Source of the DNA: Strobilurus pachycystidiatus
Lineage: Eukaryota > Basidiomycota > Agaricomycetes > Agaricales > Physalacriaceae
Assembly (NCBI GenBank): GCA_019915135.1
Contig: JAHLMK010000014.1
Span: forward strand, 806,001-870,000
Direction: 5' to 3'
DNA: 64,000 bases
Shown piece by piece: positions 11,585-22,066 of the stretch. Each line of letters opens with the position of its first letter. The stretch's first letter is position 1. Position numbers and translations under genes: made by a program. The notes under the pieces were generated by a model. That model made no database searches, had not been told where the DNA came from, and saw nothing but the letters and a program-made list of their open reading frames with translations.

Positions 11585-13698
11585 ATGCCGCCTCCTCCCG
11601 CCATGCCTGTGCCACCCACGTTCGGCACGCTCCCTGTCGAAATCATCACAGATATCCTTGCCTTTCTCCCGGTCTACGATCTCCTCGCCTCGGGCCTAGT
11701 AATATTCTCTAAGCGCTAACTGCTCCACCCACTCACCATCTATCAGGTCAGCAAGCATGTCCACGGAATCATCCAAGAGTCTTCTCGTCTGCAGTTCACT
11801 ATCGAACTCGGCAAGGCTCGCATGTCCACAAACCTCCCGAAATCATCCCAAATCCCCTTCGTCAAACGACTGTCAACCCTTCGTGAACGAGAGAATTCGT
11901 GGCGCTCGCTCAAGTGGCATGATAGGCATCGACTCGGTTTGCCTCGGGTTGCATCTATCTACGAGTTCGTCGGGGGGATTTATGGGAACGGACGCGACCA
12001 CGACCGTCAGGATCCTGTACCGGGAATATCTTTCTTTCAGCTTCCTTATGCTGGCCACGATAATGATATGGACACAGTGTACAGAATGTGGACACATCCA
12101 TTCCTCGACGTGAACATTCTGGACTTCACCATTGATCCGGCCCAAGACCTTCTCGTGCTGGTCACACAATGTGCTCCCGAGTAAGTTTGACAATCATCTC
12201 TCCTCCACCTTCGACAGCTCATGCGACCTACGCCCATTTGTCTAGGTCCCCCTTCGTCTTTGAGCTTCATCTGCGGACACTGAAAACGAATGTGCCCCAC
12301 CCCAAAGCCGCTTCTCCCACCCTCTCGTGCTTTGCAAAAGATCTACTCAACGGACCTCTTACCAACCTAGCGGGTGCCATTCGTATACAAATCTCCGGCG
12401 ATCTGATCGGTTTCTTGATGAAAGAGATGGACACCATCGAGGTGTGGCATCCAGAGTCTGGATATTGCGTATGTCGTTTTTTTCTCCTTTTATCCATTTG
12501 TTAATCTCACTACGTCCCTCAGTCATCTTTTGTATTACCTTCGGGTATCGAAGACTTTACGTTCGTTTCGCAGACATCTTTTCTCATAGTGCGGCCCACT
12601 GGCTTTCTCGAAGTCTACAGCTTTCATACACCGTCAGAACGTTCTCCGCCACCAGCGCTCCTTGGCTCCTTCTCCTTCCCCCCTCTTTCTGAAGGTCCCA
12701 GGTTCTGGCATAGTTCTTTGAGCGCCAACCCTACGCCTGGATACATTCCGTCGCCGGAGCCCAGTCGCTGTGCCAACAACCTTTACTTTCCATCGATAAC
12801 TGACCGCATCATTGCTTGCTGCGTATACATCGTCGACCCTAGTGACGACCCCATACGACCTCGCGTATATTCTTTTGTCTTCTTCTTTCCGGTACACATC
12901 TTCCTCCCAGGGCACCCTCTCTCCGTACTCCCCCTATGCAAGACCGAGCCGCCGGCAGATCGGGCCGACGCCCATCCCACAGACACGATCTTCTTCTCCT
13001 CGTATTCGCTGAAAACCATCGACGCATCCCAGCCGCATAATCCAACACCCACGAACATGTACCCAGTCCCGTGGGAGATTTGGGGCCCCAAGAATACACG
13101 GTGGTTCCGTGAGTGTCTAGTCACTGATTGGCAGCATGCTGTTCATGGGATGCGGACCGCCGAGACCATTTCTACGAGGGTTCTTCATGGCGAGACCAAG
13201 GATACAATGGAGGGCGTGGTCGAAGTCGAGACGATCGATGAAGAAGGCGAGAGGGATATAATCGAGGATCATGTGGACAACACCGTGGAGTATGGCGCTG
13301 TGACGCCGCCGCCGCCCAACGGGATGCCCGAGCCCCCCGCCATCGTGTCGCGGAGGTATCTCCGCATCCGCGACTTCAATCCGTACGCCCTGAGGACGAT
13401 CGCAGAGGCCAATAACGAGGTGATCGAGGGCACGTCCTGGCGGAGTCGGAAGGTCGTGACCGAAGAATCTGAGTGCTTCGTTGACGGGGTGTTTACTTAC
13501 AACATCAAGAGCTCTCTGCCATATGCTGAGGTGGTCAGCAGGCAGGCGTTCGATATGACGGATGTCATGATGGACGATTGTCGGATTCTGCTATTGAAGG
13601 TAGGGGTTAACCAGCATCACACGGCTCATGTTAATTACTCTCGCTTGCAGCGGACCCGAGGTGGGAGGCTGTTGGGTATAGACGTTTTGACAATGTAG
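11585..13698 (+). CDS. F-box domain protein (agaricomycete type)
   Basis: Five exons: 11585-11698, 11747-12180, 12246-12468, 12523-13599, 13651-13698; 631 aa with phases in register. After a Pro-rich start (MPPPPAMPVPPTFG) the F-box begins at once: TLPVEIITDILAFLPVYDLLASGLVSKHVHGIIQ, a good match to the L-P-x-E-I-x-x-x-I-L-x-F-L pattern. F-box proteins link substrates to Skp1-cullin ubiquitin ligases. The remaining 580 residues resemble the long, poorly defined C-terminal part of many basidiomycete F-box proteins, with scattered beta-rich segments (FELHLRTL, FLIVRPTGFLEVYSF, SYLRIRDFNPYALR-like). I see no WD or LRR repeat. An acidic stretch (ETIDEEGERDIIEDH) lies near residue 470. The start was chosen because the first ATG and a second one six codons later are both in frame before the F-box. 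Substrate unknown. Confidence 0.85.
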
Positions 13699-14804
13699 CA
13701 TTAATGCGATGAGCTGTCGACCAAGACGCGCAACAGTTGTTTCCTTTCATTTTCTAGAGGCTTACTCAAAAACTTGTATCTGTAGCATAATTCCTTTTCA
13801 GCTGGCTAGAAACCTGGACCGATAATTTCAGCAGCTTCCCGACAACAAATATGCATGCGCATACGACGGGCTCAACGGCATACTCGGCTTGTATGACAAG
13901 CAACATGCTCACTTACACATACAGCGCAACACTTCGACGAGTCTCTCATTCTCGAAAGTATGGCGAATATTTGCTTTCAACGGTTGAGATTAGTATCAAT
14001 TCCAAGAATGGCAATCTCCACCCAGCCAGCGATGACACTGACAGCTGTATGTCATACCGCGAATACCAAGGTTGAACCGTTGAACGATCCTTGGCTCGCT
14101 CGGCGTGTCTTGGATAATGGCGTAACAGCTGGATCCAAGAGCGTAAGGCCACGTCAAGAGACGAAAAGGTCGGTAGTCAGTTGTTTTCTCTGTACTTCGC
14201 GTTATGGTAATGGGCGCCCACATTGGCCCCGCGATACCCGAAAATACAACGGCAGCTCTGCATCGTTGGACGCTCGAGCCGCTTCCATCTGGAGAATCAA
14301 TCCGGTTGCTCAGGTACTTAGTATAGTTTCTGCATGCCAGTAGCGCGTCAAGTCAATGATGCTAGCAGTACGTATATATCAATCAGCTCCTATGATTCCC
14401 TTCTCTAAGGGACCTGCTAACCACCGGAGTCAAGTCGTCGAGCACGGAAATTGGTCAGGACAAGCGTATATCAAATAACTCCTCGGCGTCTCGAAATTGG
14501 GGTATGGACGTAACTTTCTGAAGGCTCGTAGTCACGAAGGAACAGGGAAGAGCCCATCATTGTGTAATCGGTTATCGGACAGTATGAGCTACGATCTCAT
14601 AGGGCCTTGAGTCGTCGGGCACCTTCGATGCGGATCCGACGTCAGAACATCTTTCGGGAGGACTCTTCTCCGAGTCATTCAAAATCACGGTGAGTAAGGC
14701 ATAAGCATAAAGATCATTCAGTGACAGTAAAGTAAGGTGAGTAAGTAACACGCATAATCTCCAAAAGTGTAAAGTGTAGCGGCAGTAAGTACTATTGACC
14801 TTCA
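13699..14804. other. Intergenic region, no gene recognised
   Basis: Frames of 70-127 codons exist on both strands near 13950-14340, but they overlap each other and show no splice continuation or motif. The 3' ends of the F-box gene and the EEP gene converge here. Confidence 0.5.
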
Positions 14805-15884
14805 TCAACCGCTAACTTGGAACGTAGCTGACAATCCATAGTGCTCGCTGACCCACCCCACTTCGCACTTCAGGTCCACACCAAACCTCTCCGGCTCAGT
14901 CACCTGTAGCTGCCGACGCTTTCCAGGCGGGCAGAAAAACAGTATCTTGTCAGTTCGCGCTGGTACCGCTCTCCGACCACCTTGATAGCCCCACGTATGT
15001 CCCTTCGCTCCCACAACATCTCGCGCCGCGTCAACCAAATCCTCGCTGGTGAAGAAGTGGTGTTCGTCCTCGTAGCCTGATGGCCCAGCGTCGGTCTCTG
15101 CCACTATATCAACAGGGAACGTTCCGACCACAATCCCACCGCTTTCCCCCTCCTTCGTCAACAACTTCGCGCACTCCCGAAGCTGTCTGCGGCTGTAAGG
15201 CATGGCTTGGGGGTAATCGTCCAGCTCAGTGTTGACGATCGCGATGTTACGCGTCTTCCCCCCCGTCGAGCCGCTGCTCGCCATCTTGATGCTCAGCATT
15301 AACGCAGTGCGCTTTTGCTCAGAGACACCATACTCGATGACACTGGAGCTGCGAACATACACGGACCGCTCGACGAGCGTGACGTTGCCGTGCATCCACA
15401 TGCTAGGAAACTTGGACTGATCAATGGGACCCAGAATGAAGTGTTTCTGGACCCATTTGTGCTTGCGGACCGCGTGGCGCAGGGCGCGCCCGTGAACCTC
15501 CTGCAACATAATGATGCACGGTCCTGGAGAGTCTGAGGCGGTCTGGCAGTTGAAGACGACTTTCTGGAGGTGATCTATTGCGGCAGCGGAGCGCTCCAGA
15601 AGGTAAGCGGCCTCGAAAGAGAGGTTCCAAGATATGATTCGTAGGGAGGTGTGGAGTTTCATGTGGCGCGACGGTTTACTGATGTGTTTCCAGTCATCGT
15701 ATTGGCTCTTCTCCGAGCTGTCGTGGTTGGGTCGATAACGGTACAGCTTCAGGAAATGCTTGACCGAACGTTCATTGGGATCGAGGTTTTCTTCATAATC
15801 GTCGTCGGTCGTAAATGCGGGTAGATTGGCGATGCTGGGGTCTGGGTGTGACGGGAAGAAAGGCCAGTGCCACGGGAAGGGCAT
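14805..15884 (-). CDS. EEP-fold (TDP2-like) phosphodiesterase family protein with eroded active site
   Basis: One uninterrupted frame of 359 aa, unusual here where most genes are spliced. Motifs of the endonuclease/exonuclease/phosphatase fold appear in order: RIISWNL (about residue 83; N of the WN motif), IIMLQEV (about 127; metal-binding E), MWMHGNVTL, then GGIVVGTFPVD where relatives have GDxN, HTWGYQG, ARTDKILFF (relatives: RxDRIL) and SEHYGLSATF (relatives: SDHYGL). The closest pattern is the TDP2 class, which removes 5'-tyrosyl adducts from DNA. Two catalytic positions look altered: the Asp/Asn of GDxN are absent, and the Asp of SDH is Glu. The protein may be weakly active, inactive, or work on another substrate. 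The first ATG follows a stop-rich stretch and precedes the fold by 80 residues. Confidence 0.75.
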   Translation of the reverse strand: MPFPWHWPFFPSHPDPSIANLPAFTTDDDYEENLDPNERSVKHFLKLYRYRPNHDSSEKSQYDDWKHISKPSRHMKLHTSLRIISWNLSFEAAYLLERSAAAIDHLQKVVFNCQTASDSPGPCIIMLQEVHGRALRHAVRKHKWVQKHFILGPIDQSKFPSMWMHGNVTLVERSVYVRSSSVIEYGVSEQKRTALMLSIKMASSGSTGGKTRNIAIVNTELDDYPQAMPYSRRQLRECAKLLTKEGESGGIVVGTFPVDIVAETDAGPSGYEDEHHFFTSEDLVDAARDVVGAKGHTWGYQGGRRAVPARTDKILFFCPPGKRRQLQVTEPERFGVDLKCEVGWVSEHYGLSATFQVSG

Positions 15885-16909
15885 CTCGAGGAATGTCAGC
15901 TGAAGTGAGAAGGCGCGAAGACGAGATACCTACAGCTGCAGTGCTTGAATGTAAGGACGATACAAGGCGGATTCTCGGATACCGATGATGAAGCTAGAGC
16001 ATCGAGCCGACCAGTCCAAATAGCGCGGTAGGAGTGGATGGAAAGTGCGAAAGGGAATTGGTTGAGCTCGACAGGATTTATGGCCGGAGGAAGCCCGGCA
16101 TGGTAATGAACGATCCAGAAGGTTTAGATTGATCAAACACAGATTCGCACCTCCGATGATCATTACACTGCCCGGCCTTCTTCTCACACACGAGGCAGTC
16201 TGCTGTTTACTCTGGGATGCCTCGCGGTAAACGTCTAACAGCTGCCGAGTGTTCGGACCTGAGATGCCCAGCGCGAAACGATTACACCCCACACCCACCG
16301 CAATCCATATGTGAGCTCGATTGTCGAGCGATCTGCCTCGCCGCCACTTAGCAAGCGAGATTAGTTTCTTTTTGTCCTTACTTTGTCTTGAAGTTCCAAG
16401 GATGGCTCCAGCGAAGATCATGTGGGTATCATGTGCTTCAGCAGCTTGAAGTGGGGATCGCGTCCGATAAGCCCAAGGGACTCACAAGCCATCCTAAGTA
16501 AGCCATCTCGGGCTAGAAATCTTCGACGGACCCACCACGTAAAACTCCTTTCCGGGATCTTGCGAGCGGCTTTCTGGTACGCGTTCAGACTGCCAAAAAG
16601 CCTTTCATATTACTGCATTGCTATAGTGATGAGAGCGGCGAAGAATTCAAACCATGAGAAGCGATAGCGCACCGGGTATAGCCGCAAAGGAGTCGAGAGG
16701 TCGCGTTCAAGAGTAACTTGCCCAGTCCCTGTCATCCTGTAATCAATGTATGTAGGCGCTTCCGCCTCTAGGTCAATACATCAGACACTAAAAATGAACT
16801 TTTGAATGGCGATGTGCCGCAGAGTGGGGTTTCGTCCAATTCAGCTCTCCAACTTGTCCGTCTGTCCGAGGTACGCAAATAATTCGGGGCAGGTGAGCAA
16901 GGGCATGAC
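15885..16909. other. Unresolved region, possible small minus-strand gene
   Basis: On the minus strand about 16640-16435 a frame reads YERLFGSLNAYQKAARKIP and continues through SFTWWVRRRFLARDG to GRDPHFKLLKHMIPT. Its composition looks coding, and a good donor (caaa-GTAAGG) lies about 50 bases beyond its stop in another frame. I could not find a start codon or a full splice pattern. It could be a small gene with an unseen first exon or a relic. Confidence 0.3.
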
Positions 16910-16910
16910 A

Positions 16911-17727
16911 ATATAAAGTGTCGTGGCCGGCCGCGAAATACCATCGCGGCCGGCCGCGCTATCTCAGAGGGACAGGTTCTGTAGCCTCCTGTACCATGCC
17001 CTCACGTCGCTTCACTGGTCTTCAGAACCTGCGAGCCCCGCACCACACCCAGCTGAGCGAGATCGACCCAGTACCTCTGGGCGTCGCAGGTTCTCTGCTT
17101 TGCGGCGTGATTGTCGGCAGGTTTATTTCCGCCGCCACCGCGTCGCTCCTTCCGCGTTGCTCTCGCCTGCGCGCTTCAGCTGCATGCTAGCATTCTCTGT
17201 CTGATCTGCTACGCGGAAATCTCTTTTGATTTTTTTTTTCCTTTTTTGTGGGGCAGGTTTACTGACCTGCACTCCCATCTCGGCAACGGCAGGTCAACAA
17301 ACCGTTGACAAATCCGGCGGGTTCACTGACCCTCACCCCACCATCCGTTTCGAGACCCGGCGGGTTCACTGACCTTCTCACACTCGGCAGGTTTACCATT
17401 CGGCGGGTTCACTGACCTACTCATCGGCAGGTTTACCATCCATCAGTCGCGTCAACCCGGTGGGTTCGCTGACCTGCTCACACTCGACAGGTACACCATC
17501 CGCTTCCAACCCGGTGGGTTTACTGACCTACTCACTCCCGGCAAATTTACAGACCGATGCCAAATCATGTGGGTTTCCAACAGACAGGCCGCAGGTTTGT
17601 ACTACTTCGATGCCGCCAGGTTCATTTTCGCCGCCGCCGCCGTGCGCATTTCTGCTTTCCATCCTGCCTCACTTTTGCCGGCGCACTTTGCCTGCACACG
17701 GACCATTGTGCGACTGCTCTGCGTGTG
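16911..17727 (+). repeat. Left terminal inverted repeat
   Basis: Begins ATATAAAGTGTCG and then a perfect 12-base palindrome stem (16925-16936 with 16944-16955, loop of 7). Between about 17252 and 17530 it has six copies of a motif close to GGCGGGTTCACTGACCT, interleaved with GGCAGGTTTACC-like strings. GCAGGTT/AACCTGC strings recur through the rest of the repeat. Confidence 0.9.
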
Positions 17728-17988
17728 CGTGGATTTATTTTTGAACATTCAAGCTCGTCTTAAGCAGACTTTCTACAGACAGCGCCACACTGTACAGATG
17801 CGCCATACCGGAATACCGGTGACAGAAAGGCAGCATGTCAGCTGCTCCAAATTGAGTCCCCCACTGAACTGCGTGTTTACCATAGATCAAAAAAACCCTC
17901 TAGAACATCTGAAGTTGTCTATCTGCGTCGTTAAACGTCTCGCCAGCACCTTGCCCTTCCCTCAACCATTGCCTGTCTCCCTGCGGTC

Positions 17989-18456
17989 TTAAATGTATTG
18001 ACAAGTTGATGCCGTGCTTGCTGATGTGTAGTGTAGTCCTCGGGATGGCGCAGGCTGCCATTGCGAGGAAGAGTATAAGGATCCGCACTGTTGGATAAAG
18101 ATGGGTGAGGAATCTTTCAAATTCAAGTTCACAGACACGAACAAGAAACGGCGCCGGGCGCTGGCTTGGCGGAGGCTTGCACGATGTTGGGCCCGATGTT
18201 TGGAGCTGTGTTGACGTTCTCGGGCACGTATATCTTCCTGCTCTGCGGATGGCAGTGAGGCGATTCGCTCGCGTCGTCTGCAAGTGGTAAGAAAACATAC
18301 ACTAACAGAAATGTTGATGCTAACACACCTTTGCGCGGCCAGCCGCCGTTTCTCTCGACGTTCCTCGGCATGTACTGCTTCGTATTTCCGTTCTGCGACG
18401 CGTTGCCTGGCGCGCCTCTTATTGTTCCCTGGCGTAATCGGCTTGTGCGCGGCCAT
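17989..18456 (-). CDS. Small basic protein inside the TIR element
   Basis: Two exons, 18456-18329 and 18277-17989, joined by a GTGTGT..GCAG intron; about 138 aa. It begins MAAHKPITPGNNKRRARQR and is dominated by Arg, Lys, Glu, Gln, Ala and His. The helical charged stretch AERKYEAVHAEERREKRRLA.. and the segment RARERQHSSKHRAQHRA look like the basic part of a bZIP but lack a clear leucine zipper. Similar small basic proteins are common next to basidiomycete transposons, so a DNA-binding accessory role is reasonable but inferred. The last 45 residues (from about SVNLNLK) are less convincing; the true 3' exon may differ. It starts about 260 bases inside the left TIR boundary. Confidence 0.5.
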   Translation of the reverse strand: MAAHKPITPGNNKRRARQRVAERKYEAVHAEERREKRRLAAQRCVSINISVSVCFLTTCRRRERIASLPSAEQEDIRARERQHSSKHRAQHRASLRQASARRRFLFVSVNLNLKDSSPIFIQQCGSLYSSSQWQPAPSRGLHYTSASTASTCQYI

Positions 18457-21228
18457 AATTATAAGATGGAGGTACTTAGACGGAACAGAATGTTGTGCTA
18501 CGTCATGGTACGGATGACAAAAAACATGTGAACCATGTGGTCCGTGCGCGCGCTGGCAACGAGAAATGGATGACAATTAATGGATGGTGGTAATATTATT
18601 ATATGGTACGTAGAAAGTAGAAGGGAAGAAGGATGCCGTACTCGTGCGGGGTCGCAATGGGCTGCACAAAAATGCTGCCCGCGCCGAGCCCAGCATGATG
18701 GCACCCTCGCATTATGATTCAGCCATGTCACAAGCGTAGCAGTGATAAATGCGGACGTGAGTGGGATTGAGCCGTGATGGGAAAGTTCATGGGCCGGCCA
18801 AACGGGATGACGCCCTCATTCGGCTGAGTGTAATGCAGTGCGATGGTGAGGTTGTGTTGGCGTAAATACATCGCGTCTAGAAAGGAGGCAGTTCCGGCCT
18901 CTAACAACAGTCGGTGGTTTGATGGGGCGTCAACGACGCCTTTGATGCTCGGGCAACGTTGATTGCAGAGAATCATCAGATGAAAGCAATAACGCACCTA
19001 CATCCTAGATTCCTGCCCTCTGCACTTGAAGTGTGCTCGCTGTCATGACAGAGTGGTTTAATTTGGGGGGGAGAGTCGTCGCACAAAACGCTGCTCAATG
19101 TGCTGTGTCGTGCAGCCCACTCAATGGATCTTACGCAGCGTCTTTTTGCCATTGATACCCATGGCGACAGCGGCAGGAGCGTGTGTGAGGGCATCCGTTA
19201 GATGTGAGTTGTGCTCGTCGTCCTGAGCCAAACGATGGTGGTTGTTGAAGGGCAAAGAAGATGATCCAGGCAGCAGTCGGATTCGCGGTCCGGACCCGAC
19301 GCTGCCAGAGCCGGTGAATGTCGTCCACAATGGCGGGCGAGCGGGAGCTAAGCGCCACTTGAAAGTCTGCACTGGGTGTCTGGGATGGTAGATCAGTATG
19401 TGCCCCAAGTAAGGGAAATTTCGAGACGAACATGCACACCAAGTACCACAGGCCGATGTACCTCATGTTCGTCGCACTTCAACGCATTGCATTCTTGTAA
19501 GTGCCCTCCGGCTGTCGTAATTCCTGCTGTAGATAAAGTAGTATACCTTATACTACCTATTGAGTACAGAAATAGGGCAGCCGAAGAGGGCTAGCTCACT
19601 ATACATTGCGGAGAAAGCGGGATGTGATGGTATACTTGCTATGCAAGCATTGTTCCCGCCACTCCACACATTATTTGGGCTCTGTACTCTACTTGGATCT
19701 AATGGTATAGCTATAAAGGCTACATTCCGACGCTTAGACATCTACTCCGAGGCTCTCGTCGTCGTTCCGAGCGACGTCTGGCTCATTCCGCTCGCCATCC
19801 GGCAGATGCCGGCTAGTGATCGAGCCTTTTTCAAGGTTGTTTGTTCGTCTCTTACCACCACGGCACATCAGCGAATCCATGCTATCCTGCCTTAGAGCTT
19901 TCTCTGGGGCACTTCTGATATCTCATTTGCCCCATGCACGGCTTATGGCCCCCGCCAACCTCTACAGGGCTACTAACAGCCTTGTCTCTCGCATATGCTG
20001 TCACTCGCGAGCTGTTCTCAAAGCGCAAGACGAACAACGCCGACAACTCTGGAGCAGCCACCAGATGCGATTTCCTGGTGTGCATGTGGGGCGCTGGGAT
20101 CAAGAGCGGTGGGGGTGGGAGTGATAACGGAGGCGAACGGAGGCGGGAGCGCCAATCTTCCTCGGTGCGTATTCTGTTATATCCCTCGCGAGGCTGCTCT
20201 CAATGCGCAGGACAGACATCACCAACACCTCTGAAGCAGCTACCAGTTGCGGTATGCATGTGGGGCGCTGCGACCAAGAGCGGTGGGGGTGGGAGCGATA
20301 ACGGAGGCGGGAGCGCCAATTTTCCTCGGTGCGTATCTTATTATATCTCACATTCTGTTCATTAACTGTCCCATCTATACTCCGAGCGTTCATCCAGCTC
20401 CCACACAGTGACTTACTGCCAGCATATGCGAGGACATGTACCACGATGACGGAAAACAACGACTGCGCCTGGATGACCTGGACGACCTAGATGAGGTTGA
20501 GGGCCACAACGGCCGCGCACTACAATGACAACCTCATCAACGGCGACGCCGACCTCGACGACAGTTGCTCACGACATGCCAACGAACCCGCCCATGAGGT
20601 CGAAGACACGCATTATAATCATGGCATTGACGCCACGCCAACCCACCACTCGCAACAACATTTACCGGCTTGCAACACACAGACGGCTTGTACTACATTT
20701 GTCATTTAAAATACATAGAGCCTCACTTCTGTACACTGAACTTGCACTATCCATCTGGTTGTATCTCTATTGTTGTCATTCTAGCTGTCTCATGAAGACA
20801 CTCGAGGATCAAGCTGAGTTCAGATGCGCTGGCAAGCGCAAGGCTACGACCTCCGTCCAGAACCAGCAAGGCCAAGGTGCTACCCAATTGAGGAGTGGGC
20901 GGGTCGGGACCCGGAGTGATCCCAGTAACTCGCGCCGATATGCACCGGAACGCGCCGACGGAGGCTGATAAGCAACCCAACCCGACCTGAGAGCGAGCTG
21001 AGCACAGAACCTGCAAAGATCAGCAGGTTCCAAAACCTACCAGATTTGGGAGTGGGTGGTGAATGATGCTAGCAATGATGGAAATGAACCTGCCGTCAAT
21101 TATACGCAGGTGTAGAGACCTGCCAAATTGCCGCAGCGAGAAACCTAGCTAAGTGGCATGGGTTTGTATACCTCACTGCAATCAGGTAAGTAAACCTGCC
21201 AGCGAGAAAAAAGGAGAACAAATTTCAT
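18457..21228. other. Interior of the TIR element, no transposase recognised
   Basis: About 2.8 kb with only short frames. None shows a DDE, RNase-H-like or rolling-circle motif, and no frame could be extended by plausible splicing. A 180-base direct repeat lies at 20006-20355 and AACCTGC motifs thicken toward the right TIR. Confidence 0.6.
20006..20355 (+). repeat. Imperfect tandem repeat of about 180 bases
   Basis: Unit 1 (20006-20186) and unit 2 (20187-20355) share a start CGCGAG..CTGCTCTCAA-like, a central GGTGGGGGTGGGAG block followed by GATAACGGAGGCGG, and an end TCCTCGGTGCGTAT. Unit 1 has an extra GAACGGAGGCG segment. The duplication is old enough to have many substitutions. Confidence 0.75.
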
Positions 21229-22052
21229 CACACGCAGAGCAGTCGCACAATGGTCCGTGTTTAGGCAAAGTGCGCCGGCAAAAGTGAGGCAGGATGGAAA
21301 GCAGAAATGCGCACGGCGGCGGCGGCGAAAATGAACCTGGCGGCATCGAAGTAGTACAAACCTGCGGCCTGTCTGTTGGAAACCCACATGATTTGGCATC
21401 GGTCTGTAAATTTGCCGGGAGTGAGTAGGTCAGTAAACCCACCGGGTTGGAAGCGGATGGTGTACCTGTCGAGTGTGAGCAGGTCAGCGAACCCACCGGG
21501 TTGACGCGACTGATGGATGGTAAACCTGCCGATGAGTAGGTCAGTGAACCCGCCGAATGGTAAACCTGCCGAGTGTGAGAAGGTCAGTGAACCCGCCGGG
21601 TCTCGAAACGGATGGTGGGGTGAGGGTCAGTGAACCCGCCGGATTTGTCAACGGTTTGTTGACCTGCCGTTGCCGAGATGGGAGTGCAAGTCAGTAAACC
21701 TGCCCCACAAAAAAGGAAAAAAAAAAATCAAAAGAGATTTCCGCGTAGCAGATCAGACAGAGAATGCTAGCATGCAGCTGAAGCGCGCAGGCGAGAGCAA
21801 CGCGGAAGGAGCAACAGCGACGCGGTGGCGGCGGAAATAAACCTGCCGACAATCACGCCGCAAAGCAGAGAACCTGCGACGCCCAGAGGTACTGGGTCGA
21901 TCTCGCTCAGCTGGGTGTGGTGCGGGGCTCGCAGGTTCTGAAGACCAGTGAAGCGACGTGAGGGCATGGTACAGGAGGCTACAGAACCTGTCCCTCTGAG
22001 ATAGCGCGGCCGGCCGCGATGGTATTTCGCGGCCGGCCACGACACTTTATAT
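21229..22052 (-). repeat. Right terminal inverted repeat
   Basis: Inverted copy of 16911-17727, 7 bases longer, mostly from a 6-base insertion in the repeated GTCGCT region near 21810. It carries the same palindrome at its tip and the same array of subterminal motifs. Extra AACCTGC strings continue inward to about 21000. Confidence 0.9.
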
Positions 22053-22066
22053 CGGCCAAGCATGAC

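Larger units (their letters stand above)
16910..22059. mobile_element. 5.1-kb DNA element with 0.82-kb terminal inverted repeats
   Basis: The sequence from 16911 to 17727 recurs inverted at 22052 to 21229. I noted few differences: one 6-base insertion in the right copy and scattered single changes. Such similarity implies a recent insertion or ongoing correction between the ends. A 7-base GCATGAC flanks both sides (16903-16909 and 22060-22066), a candidate target-site duplication; with one mismatch it extends to 8. On the right, 7 bases lie between the shared TIR end and that repeat. The inside holds one small basic protein gene and no recognisable transposase, so the copy is probably non-autonomous. 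Class is unassigned. The long TIRs with repeated subterminal motifs are in keeping with hAT- or KDZ-like superfamilies, but nothing proves this. Confidence 0.85.

Noticed and set aside
12634..13124. Minus-strand frames inside the F-box gene
   Set aside because: They overlap a well-supported spliced gene and show no motifs of their own.
16920..17204. 93-aa and 90-aa ORFs in the TIR (repeated at 21753-22063)
   Set aside because: They are duplicated because they lie in the inverted repeats. Two overlapping frames are equally open, which suggests GC-rich non-coding sequence and not a gene.
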